DNA of 36,990 nt, taken from Pseudomonadota bacterium (GTDB lineage Bacteria; Pseudomonadota; Alphaproteobacteria; 16-39-46). Shown here one piece after another: positions 25,614 through 34,536 of the stretch. A program made the position numbers and the translations under genes. Within the stretch, counting starts at the first letter, position 1. Every line of letters begins with the position of its first letter. The stretch covers positions 1-36,990 of the forward strand of contig JAFEBT010000011.1 of the NCBI GenBank assembly GCA_018242545.1, written 5' to 3'. The notes beneath the pieces are model-generated. The model saw nothing but the letters and a program-made list of their open reading frames with translations. It ran no database searches and was not told the DNA's origin.

Positions 25614-25859
25614 CTGAGGTCCTATCGAGCAGTTAAAAACGAAACAGGGCAGGATACATAAAGTCAAATATTAATACAATCTTCTTTTTAATTTTTAAAA
25701 AACACATACAAATCTGGGATAAGAAAGAAAAGATTGAGAAATTTTCATGATAAATTTCAATGAATTATGATAGGATTCAATCCTTAATTCTTGAATTTAG
25801 CTCTTCTTTTATGATATGAAAACTATATTTTAATTTTCTTTTTAGGAAAAATTTTAAGA

Positions 25860-28658
25860 ATGAAACGCCTTCTTTTTTTAATTCTCTTATTTACAATTCT
25901 TCATATCCCTTCTTTATCCTTCGGGTTGTCCTTAGAAAATTTAGATGATTATGTTAACACCTCTTTAAAGCAGGCTTCTCCCCCAGAATTTAATCCTGAT
26001 CTTTTACCTTCTCGGATCCAAGGGAACATTCAAATTATCAGTAATCTTCGTTTTAGATCTCACTTAGGCCCTCTTTTAAATCCTAACTATCCGCCTTATT
26101 CTCAGTGCACTACACTTTCGGAATTTCCTCAAACGGCTCTTGCACTTCTCCTGCAAATTTTTTTCCCCTCTCCAGATGACACAACCTTAACCCCAAACCA
26201 ATCTTCTGACCCTGTTGCTAATTTTACATCCCATCAACTTGGACAGCTTTTAAATCTTACGGAAACCTATCTCTTAAAACCAAAAGATACACAAGATGAC
26301 CTTTCTTTTAGGCTAAAGACGTATCAGATTTTAAATCCTAAAAAGCCTCTTGATGAAAAAGATTACCAAACCTATCTGCAAAACGACTATTTCTCCCTCC
26401 TTTTACATGAATTTAAAATGGTTCTTACCACATCTTTTGAAGAAGCTTTGCCTTTACTATTAGAAGAATCACAAATTAAGGAACATTTTGGGGATTTTCC
26501 TATAACTTCTCTCATGAAAAGGATAGGCCTTCGTTCTCTTGAAAAAGATTTATTTGCGCAAGGAATTTTAGAAGATAATGAACTTGAATCCTATCAAGCT
26601 GCTCTTACTGGAACATCAAAAACAGAGCTTTCCATGGTTCTTTCACGCTTTAAAAATGAAAAAGAAAAAACCAAATTCAAGTCTGTTCGCCTTGTGGAGG
26701 TTTTACTCGCGTCTTTAAAAGAACAAATTCTCCCATCTACCCCCCTTCCCTCTTCTGTGGTTCAGCGTGTTATTTTTATCTTTTTCTGGAAAAAATTCAA
26801 TCCTACCGATAGCAATGATTTCTTAGCACAATTTCTCCATGGCTATACCGGAACGCCCCTTGATGTTCTTAAAAAAGTAAAAATGCCCAAAACAAGCCTT
26901 TCAAAAGAAGAATATTGGGGCATTAGAAATGATCCTGAGTCTCTTCAAACACATCTTTCGAATGTGCCCATGGCTGCTTATCTTTCGCAAGGATATGAAG
27001 ACTATGAGAATCGTATTCCGCCCTTTGTGGGATATTATAAAACCCGTTATAAAGGGAGCGTAAGGTATTCAGACTGTTGTGAAATTCTCTTTTATAATAC
27101 TTTAAAAGTCGGCTTAAAACATGTTCCACAAAAGGAAGCTCCCTTACCCCCAACTTATATTTTCTCTGAAGATAACCCTTTGCGTCAAATTCTTGAGGAA
27201 GATATAAATGATGGGGGCTTTTCTCAAGCCCAGAGAGATGATTGGGCTGCCCGGTGTTCAAATTTACCAAACATCCGTTATTCAAAATCAAGTCAAGGTA
27301 AAGGACAACCCAATGACTGTGAAGTCACACCCGGCCTTATCAATGGTGTAAATGTCATGCGTGCTGTTTTAAATGACCCACACCACAAAGACGCACTCCC
27401 TTTTGACGCCAATGAAGAAGCTCTTTGTGGAGAAATTAATAGACTTTGTGCTCTTTTTAGACAAAAAGGCACTCCCTTTACTTGGACAAAAAAAGAATGG
27501 AAATACTACCCCTCTAAAAATGATTGGTTTGGATCCATTGTATTTCATATTGAGGGGGTCGAAGCTTTTGAATTTGTTATGGAGCTGGGAGAACCTGGTC
27601 ATGGGTATATTAAGCGATATCCCAATCCAAAAGATTGGAGAAAACAAGCACTTTTACCCAGCCACTTTCCTCCAGAAATCGTAGGATCTTATACAACTTC
27701 TGCTCATTTAGAGACAAAACTTCCTGTTTTTTCTGAGCAAGATCAAATTAATTTCGTTCATAGTTTGGACTTAACAGCCCTAAAAGATCAAATAGACCTT
27801 ATAAAATATGCCTATTCACATCATCCAAGTTTAATTCCCTTTGCCCAAAATCTCATCCTTTCTATTTTTAATAATGATGAATTGCCTTCTACGGGGGAGC
27901 TTTTAGAAGCTTTAATCCTGCTCCCTGAGCATCCTCTCCTCACTGAAGTGATGCGTCAAGCATTTAAACGCCATCCAGATATTATAAATAATCTTGATTT
28001 AGAATATCCCTTCAATCCGCATCAAAGAAACTCAGATTTTCCTTATTGCAGCATGCTTTTGATCCTCTTTCAAGAAAATAAGATGAGTTGGATCGAGCCA
28101 TTTTTATCTTCTCTTCTTGAGTCCAATTTAAATCCCATAGGTCCTGAAATTGAGCCATTTTTAGCATTTGTTCAAACATGGCTTCCTCAATTTACAAATC
28201 TTCAAGCTTTTCATTATAACAATCTTTTTCCTTTAAGGGATGAGGCAACCACGAATACCTGCTTAGCGACTTTACTACCAGTGTTTGCAAATCTGAGTCA
28301 TCTTTCTAATCTTAATTTAGCCTACGTGCCCTTAAGCTCTCTTGGAAATGTTGTAGAGGCCATACCCTCATCTTTAACAGAATTTACCATGGATTTTATG
28401 GACGGACATACCTATGCATCAGAGGGAGAAACCCAAATTCCTGTTCTGCAGGAAGACCAATGGCAAAAACTTATCTCTTATCTTGCGGGTTTTTTTACAA
28501 AACATCCGAGCACAACGTTTAATCTCATTACATTAGCTGACTTTTCTGAAGCTGATCAAAGTAGAATTAAAATGCTTCTCACAGATTCTGGCTTTTTATC
28601 AAAGGGGCTCAAAATTAATTTTGAACGAAAGCTTATATTTCTCTCCAACCCCGCTTAA
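25860..28658 (+). CDS. Large exported protein of unknown family with leucine-rich C-terminal region
   Basis: Not recognised. 932 residues starting with a clear signal peptide (MKRLLFLILLFTILHIPSLS, cleavage near SFG, residue 22). Residues about 30-460 look mainly helical and polar. A middle segment (about 440-620) includes ILEEDINDGGFSQAQRDDW and RYSKSSQGKGQPNDCEVTP. Residues 805-850 resemble a degenerate leucine-rich repeat (FANLSHLSNLNLAYVPLSSL). AGGA lies 11 bases before the ATG. It resembles the 933-residue product at 180-2981 in size and export signal, but I see no clear sequence relationship. Export and size suggest an envelope or host-directed role; no function is asserted. Confidence 0.72.
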   Translation: MKRLLFLILLFTILHIPSLSFGLSLENLDDYVNTSLKQASPPEFNPDLLPSRIQGNIQIISNLRFRSHLGPLLNPNYPPYSQCTTLSEFPQTALALLLQIFFPSPDDTTLTPNQSSDPVANFTSHQLGQLLNLTETYLLKPKDTQDDLSFRLKTYQILNPKKPLDEKDYQTYLQNDYFSLLLHEFKMVLTTSFEEALPLLLEESQIKEHFGDFPITSLMKRIGLRSLEKDLFAQGILEDNELESYQAALTGTSKTELSMVLSRFKNEKEKTKFKSVRLVEVLLASLKEQILPSTPLPSSVVQRVIFIFFWKKFNPTDSNDFLAQFLHGYTGTPLDVLKKVKMPKTSLSKEEYWGIRNDPESLQTHLSNVPMAAYLSQGYEDYENRIPPFVGYYKTRYKGSVRYSDCCEILFYNTLKVGLKHVPQKEAPLPPTYIFSEDNPLRQILEEDINDGGFSQAQRDDWAARCSNLPNIRYSKSSQGKGQPNDCEVTPGLINGVNVMRAVLNDPHHKDALPFDANEEALCGEINRLCALFRQKGTPFTWTKKEWKYYPSKNDWFGSIVFHIEGVEAFEFVMELGEPGHGYIKRYPNPKDWRKQALLPSHFPPEIVGSYTTSAHLETKLPVFSEQDQINFVHSLDLTALKDQIDLIKYAYSHHPSLIPFAQNLILSIFNNDELPSTGELLEALILLPEHPLLTEVMRQAFKRHPDIINNLDLEYPFNPHQRNSDFPYCSMLLILFQENKMSWIEPFLSSLLESNLNPIGPEIEPFLAFVQTWLPQFTNLQAFHYNNLFPLRDEATTNTCLATLLPVFANLSHLSNLNLAYVPLSSLGNVVEAIPSSLTEFTMDFMDGHTYASEGETQIPVLQEDQWQKLISYLAGFFTKHPSTTFNLITLADFSEADQSRIKMLLTDSGFLSKGLKINFERKLIFLSNPA

Positions 28659-28846
28659 AAATTGCTAACACAACATGTAAATTTCTCTTCTTAAGAGCTT
28701 GAGCTTATTTAAGCTAAAACATCTTCTTCCGCCTTAATTATTTTATCACAAACTTTAAGACTTTTAAGCTTGAAAGAGTCCATAATTCTATAATAACACT
28801 TCCTTATTTCTTGTTCCGGGAATTGTTGACTCTTTTACTAAAGATA

Positions 28847-28893
28847 TTGAAAAAGACATAAAATAATGTATTATACTATCTATGTGGTGTATA
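28847..28893 (+). promoter_or_regulatory. Promoter and likely autoregulatory operator of the RHH/VapC pair
   Basis: TTGAAA (28847-28852), 16 bases, TATTAT (28869-28874) form a candidate promoter. The -10 box overlaps the palindrome GTATTATAC (28868-28876), and TATAC (28872-28876) is repeated inversely as GTATA at 28889-28893. Ribbon-helix-helix antitoxins commonly bind such repeated half-sites over their own promoter; the assignment is inferred. Confidence 0.5.
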
Positions 28894-28911
28894 TTTTAGA
28901 GGATAAGGCTT

Positions 28912-29145
28912 ATGAATCGAACTCAAATTTATTTAAGTGACTTTGAAATAAAGGCACTCGACGTTTTATGTCATCAAACAAAACGTACGAGGTCTTCTTT
29001 TATTCGAGAAGCTTTAGATTTTTATCTTTCTCATAACAATATTTCTGAAGCAGATGATGTATTTGATAAAAGTTTTGGATGTTTAGTTTCTATAGAAAAA
29101 CCTGATCGTCAAGAATGGCGTGAAAGAGAAAGAAGGTTTTTTTAA
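28912..29145 (+). CDS. Ribbon-helix-helix antitoxin
   Basis: 77 residues. NRTQIYLSDFEIKALDVLCH supplies the DNA-binding beta strand and first helix; RTRSSFIREALDFYLS supplies the second helix with the usual S-x-x-I-R-E-A-L pattern of CopG/Arc-like repressors. The acidic, flexible C-terminus would bind and block the toxin. GAGGATAAGG precedes the ATG. The TAA stop shares one base with the ATG of the PIN toxin gene, the tight coupling expected of an antitoxin-toxin operon. Confidence 0.88.
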   Translation: MNRTQIYLSDFEIKALDVLCHQTKRTRSSFIREALDFYLSHNNISEADDVFDKSFGCLVSIEKPDRQEWRERERRFF

Positions 29146-29531
29146 TGAGCCCTATCCTTTTTGATACAGATGTTTTAATTGATCATTTAAGAGGAGAAAT
29201 ACAAGCTCGAGATTTTTTAAAGAAACTTAAAAAGAAACATACTTTTGTTATTTCTGTCATAACGGTTGCTGAAATTGAAGCAGGAATTTATGAAACTGAA
29301 AGAGAAACGGTTCAGGAATTCTTAAGTTTTTTTGAATTTAGTCCAATTACGGAAGCAATTGCAAAAAAAGCAGGTGCTTATAAAAGAACGTTTCATCGCA
29401 CTCACAGACTTCTTTTACCAGATGCTCTCATAGCAGCAACTTCTTTTATAATGAAAATGCCATTATATACATTAAATCTTAAGGATTATCTTATGAAGGA
29501 CATAACGGTCTTTTCTCCTTATTTGAAATGA
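29145..29531 (+). CDS. vapC: VapC-type PIN-domain toxin ribonuclease
   Basis: 128-residue PIN domain. Acidic metal-binding residues fall where expected: D7 in ILFDTDVLID, E43 in VAEIEAG, D93 in PDALIAATS, and D114 in TLNLKDY. VapC toxins cut tRNA or rRNA when released from their antitoxin. The antitoxin gene immediately upstream overlaps by one base. All catalytic residues are present, so the toxin looks intact. It ends in TGA. Confidence 0.9.
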   Translation: MSPILFDTDVLIDHLRGEIQARDFLKKLKKKHTFVISVITVAEIEAGIYETERETVQEFLSFFEFSPITEAIAKKAGAYKRTFHRTHRLLLPDALIAATSFIMKMPLYTLNLKDYLMKDITVFSPYLK

Positions 29532-29568
29532 ATGCTGATCTTCATAGAAATAAGTTTCTTAAATTTTA

Positions 29569-29721
29569 TTAGAACAAAAAAACAAGTGGAGTTTCAAAAA
29601 GTAGCAAATCATAATTTTTCTCTTTCCTTTGATGTTTTACATAATTAACAATCGCTTTTTCATTACCGTGTTGCTCAACTGCGTTAATAAAATATCCTTT
29701 TCCCTCCTTTATCCTCCCCAT
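29569..29721 (-). CDS. Possible 50-residue protein, doubtful
   Basis: In the 319-base stretch between vapC and rnhA (29532-29850) the only candidate is a minus-strand frame. From ATG 29721 (AAAGGA 3 bases upstream, rather close) it reads MGRIKEGKGYFINAVEQHGN and ends DLLLFETPLVFLF. The frame extends to a TTG at 29781 for 70 residues. It would lie downstream of rnhA on the same strand. No homologous family comes to mind, and it may be chance. The rest of this stretch shows nothing else I can support. Confidence 0.25.
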   Translation of the reverse strand: MGRIKEGKGYFINAVEQHGNEKAIVNYVKHQRKEKNYDLLLFETPLVFLF

Positions 29722-29850
29722 AATTCCTTTCTTTACCCTGTATATTAAGAGAGAAAAAGCTGACTTTTTCTTTCTAGGCAAATGAAGAAGCTAAAAATTG
29801 CTAAAGCAGCACATATGCTTCTATGGTTGATTAATTTCATTTTAGAAAGG

Positions 29851-30297
29851 TTAAATACGCTTTTGAATGGCATTTCGTGCGAGCAAGTCGACCCGTTCGT
29901 TTTCAACATGGCCAGCATGCCCCCGTACCCAATGCCACACAACATGATGGCGTTCTGCTAAATTTGTAAGCTCTTCCCAAAGATCCGCATTTTTAACAGG
30001 TTTTTTATCTGATGTTCGCCAACCGTTTATTTTCCAATTATGAACCCATTGCATAATGCCATTTCGAACATAGGTTGAGTCGGTATAAAGATCCACCTGA
30101 CACGGGTATTTTAAAATTTTTAAAGCTTCAATCGCAGCCTTAAGCTCCATACGATTATTTGTAGTAAGCTGCTCAAAGCCAGAAATCTCTTTTTCATGGT
30201 TCTCAAATTGAAGGAGCGCTCCCCACCCTCCGGGACCTGGATTACCAGAGCAAGCTCCATCCGTATAAACTTTAATTTGGTTCATTCTTTTTATCAT
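29851..30297 (-). CDS. rnhA: Ribonuclease HI
   Basis: Cleaves RNA in RNA-DNA hybrids. The catalytic set is complete: D13 in [17 protein letters not shown]51 in TTNNRMEL, D73 in [10 protein letters not shown] and D137 in [15 protein letters not shown], with H127. At 148 residues it matches the bacterial enzyme. Two starts are possible: ATG 30297 has AAGGA directly adjacent, ATG 30285 (5th codon) has it 12 bases away. It is divergent from the CBS-like gene across 132 bases. Confidence 0.95.
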   Translation of the reverse strand: MIKRMNQIKVYTDGACSGNPGPGGWGALLQFENHEKEISGFEQLTTNNRMELKAAIEALKILKYPCQVDLYTDSTYVRNGIMQWVHNWKINGWRTSDKKPVKNADLWEELTNLAERHHVVWHWVRGHAGHVENERVDLLARNAIQKRI

Positions 30298-30364
30298 TCC
30301 TTAGTGTCAATGATTTTGATTTTTTATTCAATTATTTAATTCAACCTAGTTTGTTTGCTTTCCT

Positions 30365-30393
30365 TTGACAAGATCTCTAAACCACGTTATTAA
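30365..30393 (+). promoter_or_regulatory. Sigma70 promoter for the CBS-like gene
   Basis: A perfect -35 box TTGACA (30365-30370), a 17-base spacer and TATTAA (30388-30393) as the -10 box, 37 bases before the ATG at 30430. Confidence 0.6.
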
Positions 30394-30429
30394 AAATCAA
30401 ACGTCATTGACTAACTTTGTGAGAATTTT

Positions 30430-31383
30430 ATGCTTTATGACTCTATTATCGACGCTATTGGAAAAACCCCTATCGTTAAACTTTCTCATATTGGGAAAGA
30501 TCTTGAGGCAGATCTTTATGCGAAATGTGAATTTTTAAATCCCGGTGGATCCGTTAAGGACAGAATCGGATACCTTATGATTGAAGATGCTGAAAAATCA
30601 GGCCGCATCAAGCCTGGTGATACACTCATTGAAGCCACCTCAGGAAATATGGGAATAGGTCTTGCTCTCGCTGGCGCCGTAAAGGGGTATAAAGTCATCG
30701 TGACCATGCCCGAAAAAATGAGTCATGAAAAAGTTGTCGTGTTAGAAGCTCTGGGCGCAAAAATTTACCGCACGCCGACAGAAGCTGCTTATAATGATCC
30801 AGATAGTCATATTTCTCTTGCAAAAAGGCTCGCTTCAGAAATCCCTAATGCCCATATCCTGGATCAATACAGCAATGAATCTAATCCAAAAGCGCATTTT
30901 CTATATACGGCTCAAGAAATTCTGGACGATATGGGCCCTGATCTTGACATGGTGGTCTTGGGTGTTGGAACCGGAGGGACCATCACAGGACTTTCTCAAA
31001 AATTAAAATCCGTTAACCCCAAAATTCAAATTGTGGGCGTGGATCCTTATGGATCTATTTTAGGAGGGGGAACATGTGTTCACTCTTATCAAGTTGAAGG
31101 CATCGGGTATGACTTCTTTCCCGACGTTCTCGATAATTCCCTTGTTGATCAGTATATTAAAGTAAATGATCAAGATTCTTTTTCAATGGCCCGTCGTCTT
31201 ATCCGTGAAGAAGGACTTTTGGTTGGAGGATCCTCTGGTACCGCTGCTTGGGCCGCTCTAAAAGCAGCGCAGAGCTTAAAAAAAGGTCAACGTTGTCTTG
31301 TTATTCTTCCAGATGCAATTCGAAATTATCTCACGAAATTTGTTGACGATGCTTGGATGAAAGATAAGGGCTTTGAAATTTAA
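30430..31383 (+). CDS. Cystathionine beta-synthase-like PLP enzyme (eukaryote-type core)
   Basis: Fold-type II PLP enzyme; the Schiff-base lysine is K43 in GGSVKDR. Many segments track the catalytic core of eukaryotic cystathionine beta-synthase more closely than bacterial cysteine synthase: [85 protein letters not shown]. It lacks the heme-binding N-terminus and the C-terminal CBS-domain pair, so it is a bare 317-residue core. The substrate loop reads TSGNM (70-74) where relatives have TSGNT. Reactions compatible with the fold are cystathionine formation from serine and homocysteine, or cysteine or H2S production. A GyrI-like gene follows 27 bases later. Confidence 0.88.
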   Translation: MLYDSIIDAIGKTPIVKLSHIGKDLEADLYAKCEFLNPGGSVKDRIGYLMIEDAEKSGRIKPGDTLIEATSGNMGIGLALAGAVKGYKVIVTMPEKMSHEKVVVLEALGAKIYRTPTEAAYNDPDSHISLAKRLASEIPNAHILDQYSNESNPKAHFLYTAQEILDDMGPDLDMVVLGVGTGGTITGLSQKLKSVNPKIQIVGVDPYGSILGGGTCVHSYQVEGIGYDFFPDVLDNSLVDQYIKVNDQDSFSMARRLIREEGLLVGGSSGTAAWAALKAAQSLKKGQRCLVILPDAIRNYLTKFVDDAWMKDKGFEI

Positions 31384-31410
31384 TTTTCTTTTTAGTCGGA
31401 GGAATTTTTC

Positions 31411-31908
31411 ATGAAACAAGAAATTGTTACCTTAGAGCCTTTCGAAATTATGGGGCTCAAAGTAAGAACCTCAACCAAAGATGAATTTAATCCCGCCACA
31501 GCAAAAATCGGGCCTTTGATTCAAAAATTTTGGCTAGAAAATATTCCAAATAAAATTCCTCATCCTAAAAATTTAAACCACCAGATCTCTTCTTATTCTC
31601 ATTATGAAAATGAGGATAAAGGAGCTTATGATTACCTTTTTGGACTCGAAGTTCCCAAAAATGAAATTTCTCCCCTTGAGCTCAGCTCTTTAATCATTCA
31701 AGGAGGATCTTACGTAAAGTTCACATCTTCCCCAGGTCCTATGCCAGACATTGTTATCCAAATGTGGCAAGCCATTTGGAAGATGTCACCTGCAGAATTA
31801 GGCGGCGTTCGAGCTTATAAAACAGACTTTGAGCTTTATGATGAACGCACGCAAGACGCTCAGCACGCAATTGTTGAGATCTATATTGGAATTTTCCCCA
31901 ACGCATAA
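31411..31908 (+). CDS. GyrI-like small-molecule-binding protein
   Basis: 165 residues with the look of the stand-alone GyrI-like/AraC effector-binding fold. It begins with a VTLEPFEIMGLKVRTS strand, has FWLENIPNKIPHP early, DYLFGLEVPK in the middle, and ends with strand AIVEIYIGIFPNA. DFELYDERTQDAQHAIVEIY is typical near the C-terminus. There is no DNA-binding domain. Such proteins bind small ligands or, in some cases, DNA gyrase; the ligand here is unknown. GGAGGA lies 7 bases before the ATG, and it is probably co-transcribed with the CBS-like gene. Confidence 0.8.
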   Translation: MKQEIVTLEPFEIMGLKVRTSTKDEFNPATAKIGPLIQKFWLENIPNKIPHPKNLNHQISSYSHYENEDKGAYDYLFGLEVPKNEISPLELSSLIIQGGSYVKFTSSPGPMPDIVIQMWQAIWKMSPAELGGVRAYKTDFELYDERTQDAQHAIVEIYIGIFPNA

Positions 31909-32059
31909 AATCCTGAAAATTTAAACCTTGTCTTCTGATTTTGAGAATATTCTTCTCGAGTTTGTTTGGCAAGTCAGTCTCGAAAATTCTAATTTTAGAG
32001 ACCGTTCACCCATAAAACTCAAAAACAGAAAAAATCAGTTCATATATAATTTAAAAAGC

Positions 32060-32338
32060 TTATGACATATAAACTTCACGACGATGAGCTATTTTAAGAA
32101 TCCTTATTGTCCAATTATGAGGTATAAAATCAACAATTAAACGATAATTACAAACTCGAAAACGCCAAAAATCTTCTAAAGGTCCTGTCAATTTTTTTCC
32201 AAATATTTTAGGGTCATCTACCACCATAATTTTTTCTTCAAGGAATTTTGAAATACGTTTTTTTTCAACAAAATCAAGTTTTCTGAATTCTTTTTCTGCA
32301 ACAGGAGAGAAAACTATTTTCCAACAGAATTGAGTCAT
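32060..32338 (-). CDS. RelE/ParE-superfamily toxin
   Basis: 92 residues of the RelE fold: WKIVFSPVAEKEFRKLD, helix KKRISKFLEEKI, GKKLTGPLEDFWRFRVCNYR, LIVDF, and C-terminal ILKIAHRREVY. The arginines of NYRLIVDF and HRREVY and the terminal tyrosine occupy positions of RelE catalytic residues, so ribosome-dependent mRNA cleavage is the likely activity. It begins one base after the antitoxin stop on the minus strand, the usual antitoxin-first order. Confidence 0.88.
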   Translation of the reverse strand: MTQFCWKIVFSPVAEKEFRKLDFVEKKRISKFLEEKIMVVDDPKIFGKKLTGPLEDFWRFRVCNYRLIVDFIPHNWTIRILKIAHRREVYMS

Positions 32339-32339
32339 C

Positions 32340-32564
32340 TTATCTTAATCCAGAAGCTGCTTTTAGATCATCCCAAGAAATTGGCTTATCAATTTCCTTA
32401 TCAAGTCTCATTTTTCTATCTAAAGCGTCATAATAATCTTCTTGATCTGCTAAATATTCCTCAAGAGCCTGAACCATAAAAGAGGATTTAGATCGATGTG
32501 TTTTCTTTGAAAGTTTATTGAGCCGTTTTTCTAAGTCTGCTTTTAGGCGTACTGTTAAAGTCAT
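32340..32564 (-). CDS. Ribbon-helix-helix antitoxin of the RelE-type pair
   Basis: 74 residues. MTLTVRLKADLEKRLNKLSK gives the DNA-binding strand and first helix, HRSKSSFMVQALEEYLADQE the second. The C-terminus ends SWDDLKAASGL, a common ending in antitoxins that neutralise RelE-like toxins. AAAGGAG sits 7 bases before the ATG. It represses its own operon by family precedent. Confidence 0.88.
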   Translation of the reverse strand: MTLTVRLKADLEKRLNKLSKKTHRSKSSFMVQALEEYLADQEDYYDALDRKMRLDKEIDKPISWDDLKAASGLR

Positions 32565-33043
32565 TTAAAATCTCCTTTATAACCTGTTTAACGCAGTATG
32601 TAGATTTTTGTAGCATCTTAATTTCCCTTAATTTTTTAAGCTATTTTATTTTTTCATAAAATAGCATGGTTTAAAAAAAGGATCTTCTTAAAAAGCTTGT
32701 ATATAAGTTATTTAATATAGTATTACAAGTATTACAAAAAGGATAAAGTTATTCAACCTCTTTTATCAGAAACGACTTTATAAAGTCCATAAGTTGTAAT
32801 TTATCAGGTTGGCATATATGAATGCTACATTGGTGTTTCTAAAAAGCCTACTTCTATAATTTAAACAAGACTACCTATTCGTTCTTATAAAGTTTTCAAT
32901 TTTTATGAAATCTCTATGGTGGATGTTCTTTTTTTCTATCAAATATTGAGTTACCAATTAGGACCGACCTGGACTTTCATATTTTTTTTTGGTAAATTAA
33001 ATTAAGCTTTTTATGCGATTTTATTTATCTATTGAGGACCTTT
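32565..33043. other. Intergenic spacer with a 10-bp hairpin and a 9-bp direct repeat
   Basis: About 480 AT-rich bases between the RelE-type pair and def, with no credible gene. It includes a perfect inverted repeat, GCTATTTTAT (32640-32649) and ATAAAATAGC (32656-32665), with a 6-base loop. There is also a tandem duplication of GTATTACAA (32720-32728 and 32729-32737). The hairpin lacks a G/C-rich stem and a T run, so I do not call it a terminator. Confidence 0.5.
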
Positions 33044-33565
33044 ATGATTCGATCTGTTTTAAGCGCCCCTGACCCGCGTCTTAGGGATACCTCTTCACCT
33101 GTAACCAGCATTGACAAAGAAATTAAGACGCTCATTCAGGATATGCTTGATACAATGTATAATTTTCAAGGATGTGGGCTTGCTGCACCTCAAATTGGGA
33201 TTCACAAACGTGTCGTGGTGATGGATTTAGAGTCAGGAGAAGATAATCTTCCGAAAGATCCGCGCGCCTTTATTAACCCTGAAATCTTAAAAGCGTCTCC
33301 CGAAATGGTCCGGTTTCGAGATGGATGCCTTTCTGTTCCAGGTGAAATTTATGAATATGTAGAAAGACCTCAAGAAATTTTGTTTCGGTATCAAGATGAA
33401 AACGGTAAATCCCATGAAGTTCATGCGCAAGGACTTCTTGCAAAATGTATTCATCATGAAGTTGATCATTTAAATGGTATTCTTTTTATAGATTATCTTT
33501 CAAGAGTCAAACGTGAACAAGTTAATAACCGCCTTAAAAAATATCATTCTTCAGTTCGATGGTAG
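33044..33565 (+). CDS. def: Peptide deformylase
   Basis: Removes the N-formyl group from nascent proteins. Motif 1 GCGLAAPQ (43-50), motif 2 DGCLS with metal ligand C95, and motif 3 HEVDH (138-142) are present. Motif 2 normally reads EGCLS; the Glu-to-Asp change is conservative but uncommon. ATG 33044 is chosen because GAGGA (33034-33038) lies 5 bases upstream; the TTG at 33032 lies just ahead of that site. The 173 residues match the family. The stop is TAG, inside the ATGGTAG overlap with fmt, giving translational coupling. Confidence 0.95.
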   Translation: MIRSVLSAPDPRLRDTSSPVTSIDKEIKTLIQDMLDTMYNFQGCGLAAPQIGIHKRVVVMDLESGEDNLPKDPRAFINPEILKASPEMVRFRDGCLSVPGEIYEYVERPQEILFRYQDENGKSHEVHAQGLLAKCIHHEVDHLNGILFIDYLSRVKREQVNNRLKKYHSSVRW

Positions 33566-34536
33566 ATTTTTCTCATTTTCCCATTATTTTTATGGGCACA
33601 CCCACTTTTTCAGAAAAAATTCTTTCTTTTCTTCTTGACAAAAAGTGCTCAATTGCCGCCGTGTATACGAATCCTCCTAGACCTTGTGGCCGCGGATATG
33701 ATGTTCAGCCTTCTCCCTTACATTTGCTTGCTTTAAAACATAATATTCCCGTTTACACACCTTCTTCTTTTCGATCTGAAGACGTCCAAAATCAATTTCT
33801 ATCTCTTGTTCGTGAGCATCAAGTTAAAGTCGTCCTTGTTGTTGCGTATGGATTTATCCTTCCAAAAACCATCTTAGATGCGCCATCGTTCGGATGCCTT
33901 AATATTCATGCTTCTCTGCTCCCAAGATGGCGGGGCGCTTCACCAATTCAAAGAGCCATTGAAGCCGGTGATCGTCATACAGGTCTTACATTGATGAAAA
34001 TGACAGAAGGACTTGATGAGGGTCCCATTCTTCTTGAGACGCGAATTCCTATTTCTCCTCAAGAAACAAGCGAAACACTTTTTGAAAAGCTCTCAAAAAT
34101 GGGGGGCCCTTTCGTTTTAGATGGCCTTTCCGGGCTTTTTGAAGGAAAACTTTTTCCAAAAAATCAATCTCACGATGATGTTACTTATGCCCCTAAAGTT
34201 TTAAAAGAAGACGGTTTGCTCAATTTTGAACAGTCAGCTTTTGTTTTAGAAAGAAAAGTACGCGCTTTTACGCCCTGGCCTGGAACATTTTTTAATTTTA
34301 AGGGAATGACCCTAAAAGTGTTAGAATCAGCGGCAGAAATCAGTACTTCACACGGCACCATTGGAGAAGTTTTGAGCCTTTCCCCTTTTAAAATACAATG
34401 TGGTGAACAAACAGCTTTTCTTCCTCTCAAACTGCAACGCCCAGGGGGTAAAGTCTTAAATGCTTCTGATTTCCTAAGGGGTTTTCCAATAGAACAAGGC
34501 ACTTTTTTGAAAGACATATCGGATGCATCGGTATAA
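33559..34536 (+). CDS. fmt: Methionyl-tRNA formyltransferase
   Basis: Transfers a formyl group from 10-formyl-tetrahydrofolate (a FolD product) to initiator Met-tRNA. Key motifs: FMGTPTFSEKIL at the N-terminus, PPRPCGRGYDVQPSPL in the tRNA-contacting loop, and the catalytic NIHASLLPRWRGASPIQRAI. The C-terminal OB-fold begins around residue 205 (YAPKVLKEDG). 325 residues, slightly longer than E. coli (315). It overlaps def by 7 bases and truA by 14, so the three genes form one operon. Confidence 0.96.
   Translation: MVDFSHFPIIFMGTPTFSEKILSFLLDKKCSIAAVYTNPPRPCGRGYDVQPSPLHLLALKHNIPVYTPSSFRSEDVQNQFLSLVREHQVKVVLVVAYGFILPKTILDAPSFGCLNIHASLLPRWRGASPIQRAIEAGDRHTGLTLMKMTEGLDEGPILLETRIPISPQETSETLFEKLSKMGGPFVLDGLSGLFEGKLFPKNQSHDDVTYAPKVLKEDGLLNFEQSAFVLERKVRAFTPWPGTFFNFKGMTLKVLESAAEISTSHGTIGEVLSLSPFKIQCGEQTAFLPLKLQRPGGKVLNASDFLRGFPIEQGTFLKDISDASV

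Noticed and set aside
180-28658. The two 930-residue exported proteins as paralogues
   Set aside because: They share length and a signal peptide, but I could not line up any common motif by eye.
32640-32665. Inverted repeat considered as a terminator or small RNA
   Set aside because: The stem is nearly all A/T with no T tail, and it lies upstream of the divergent genes rather than at a transcript end.
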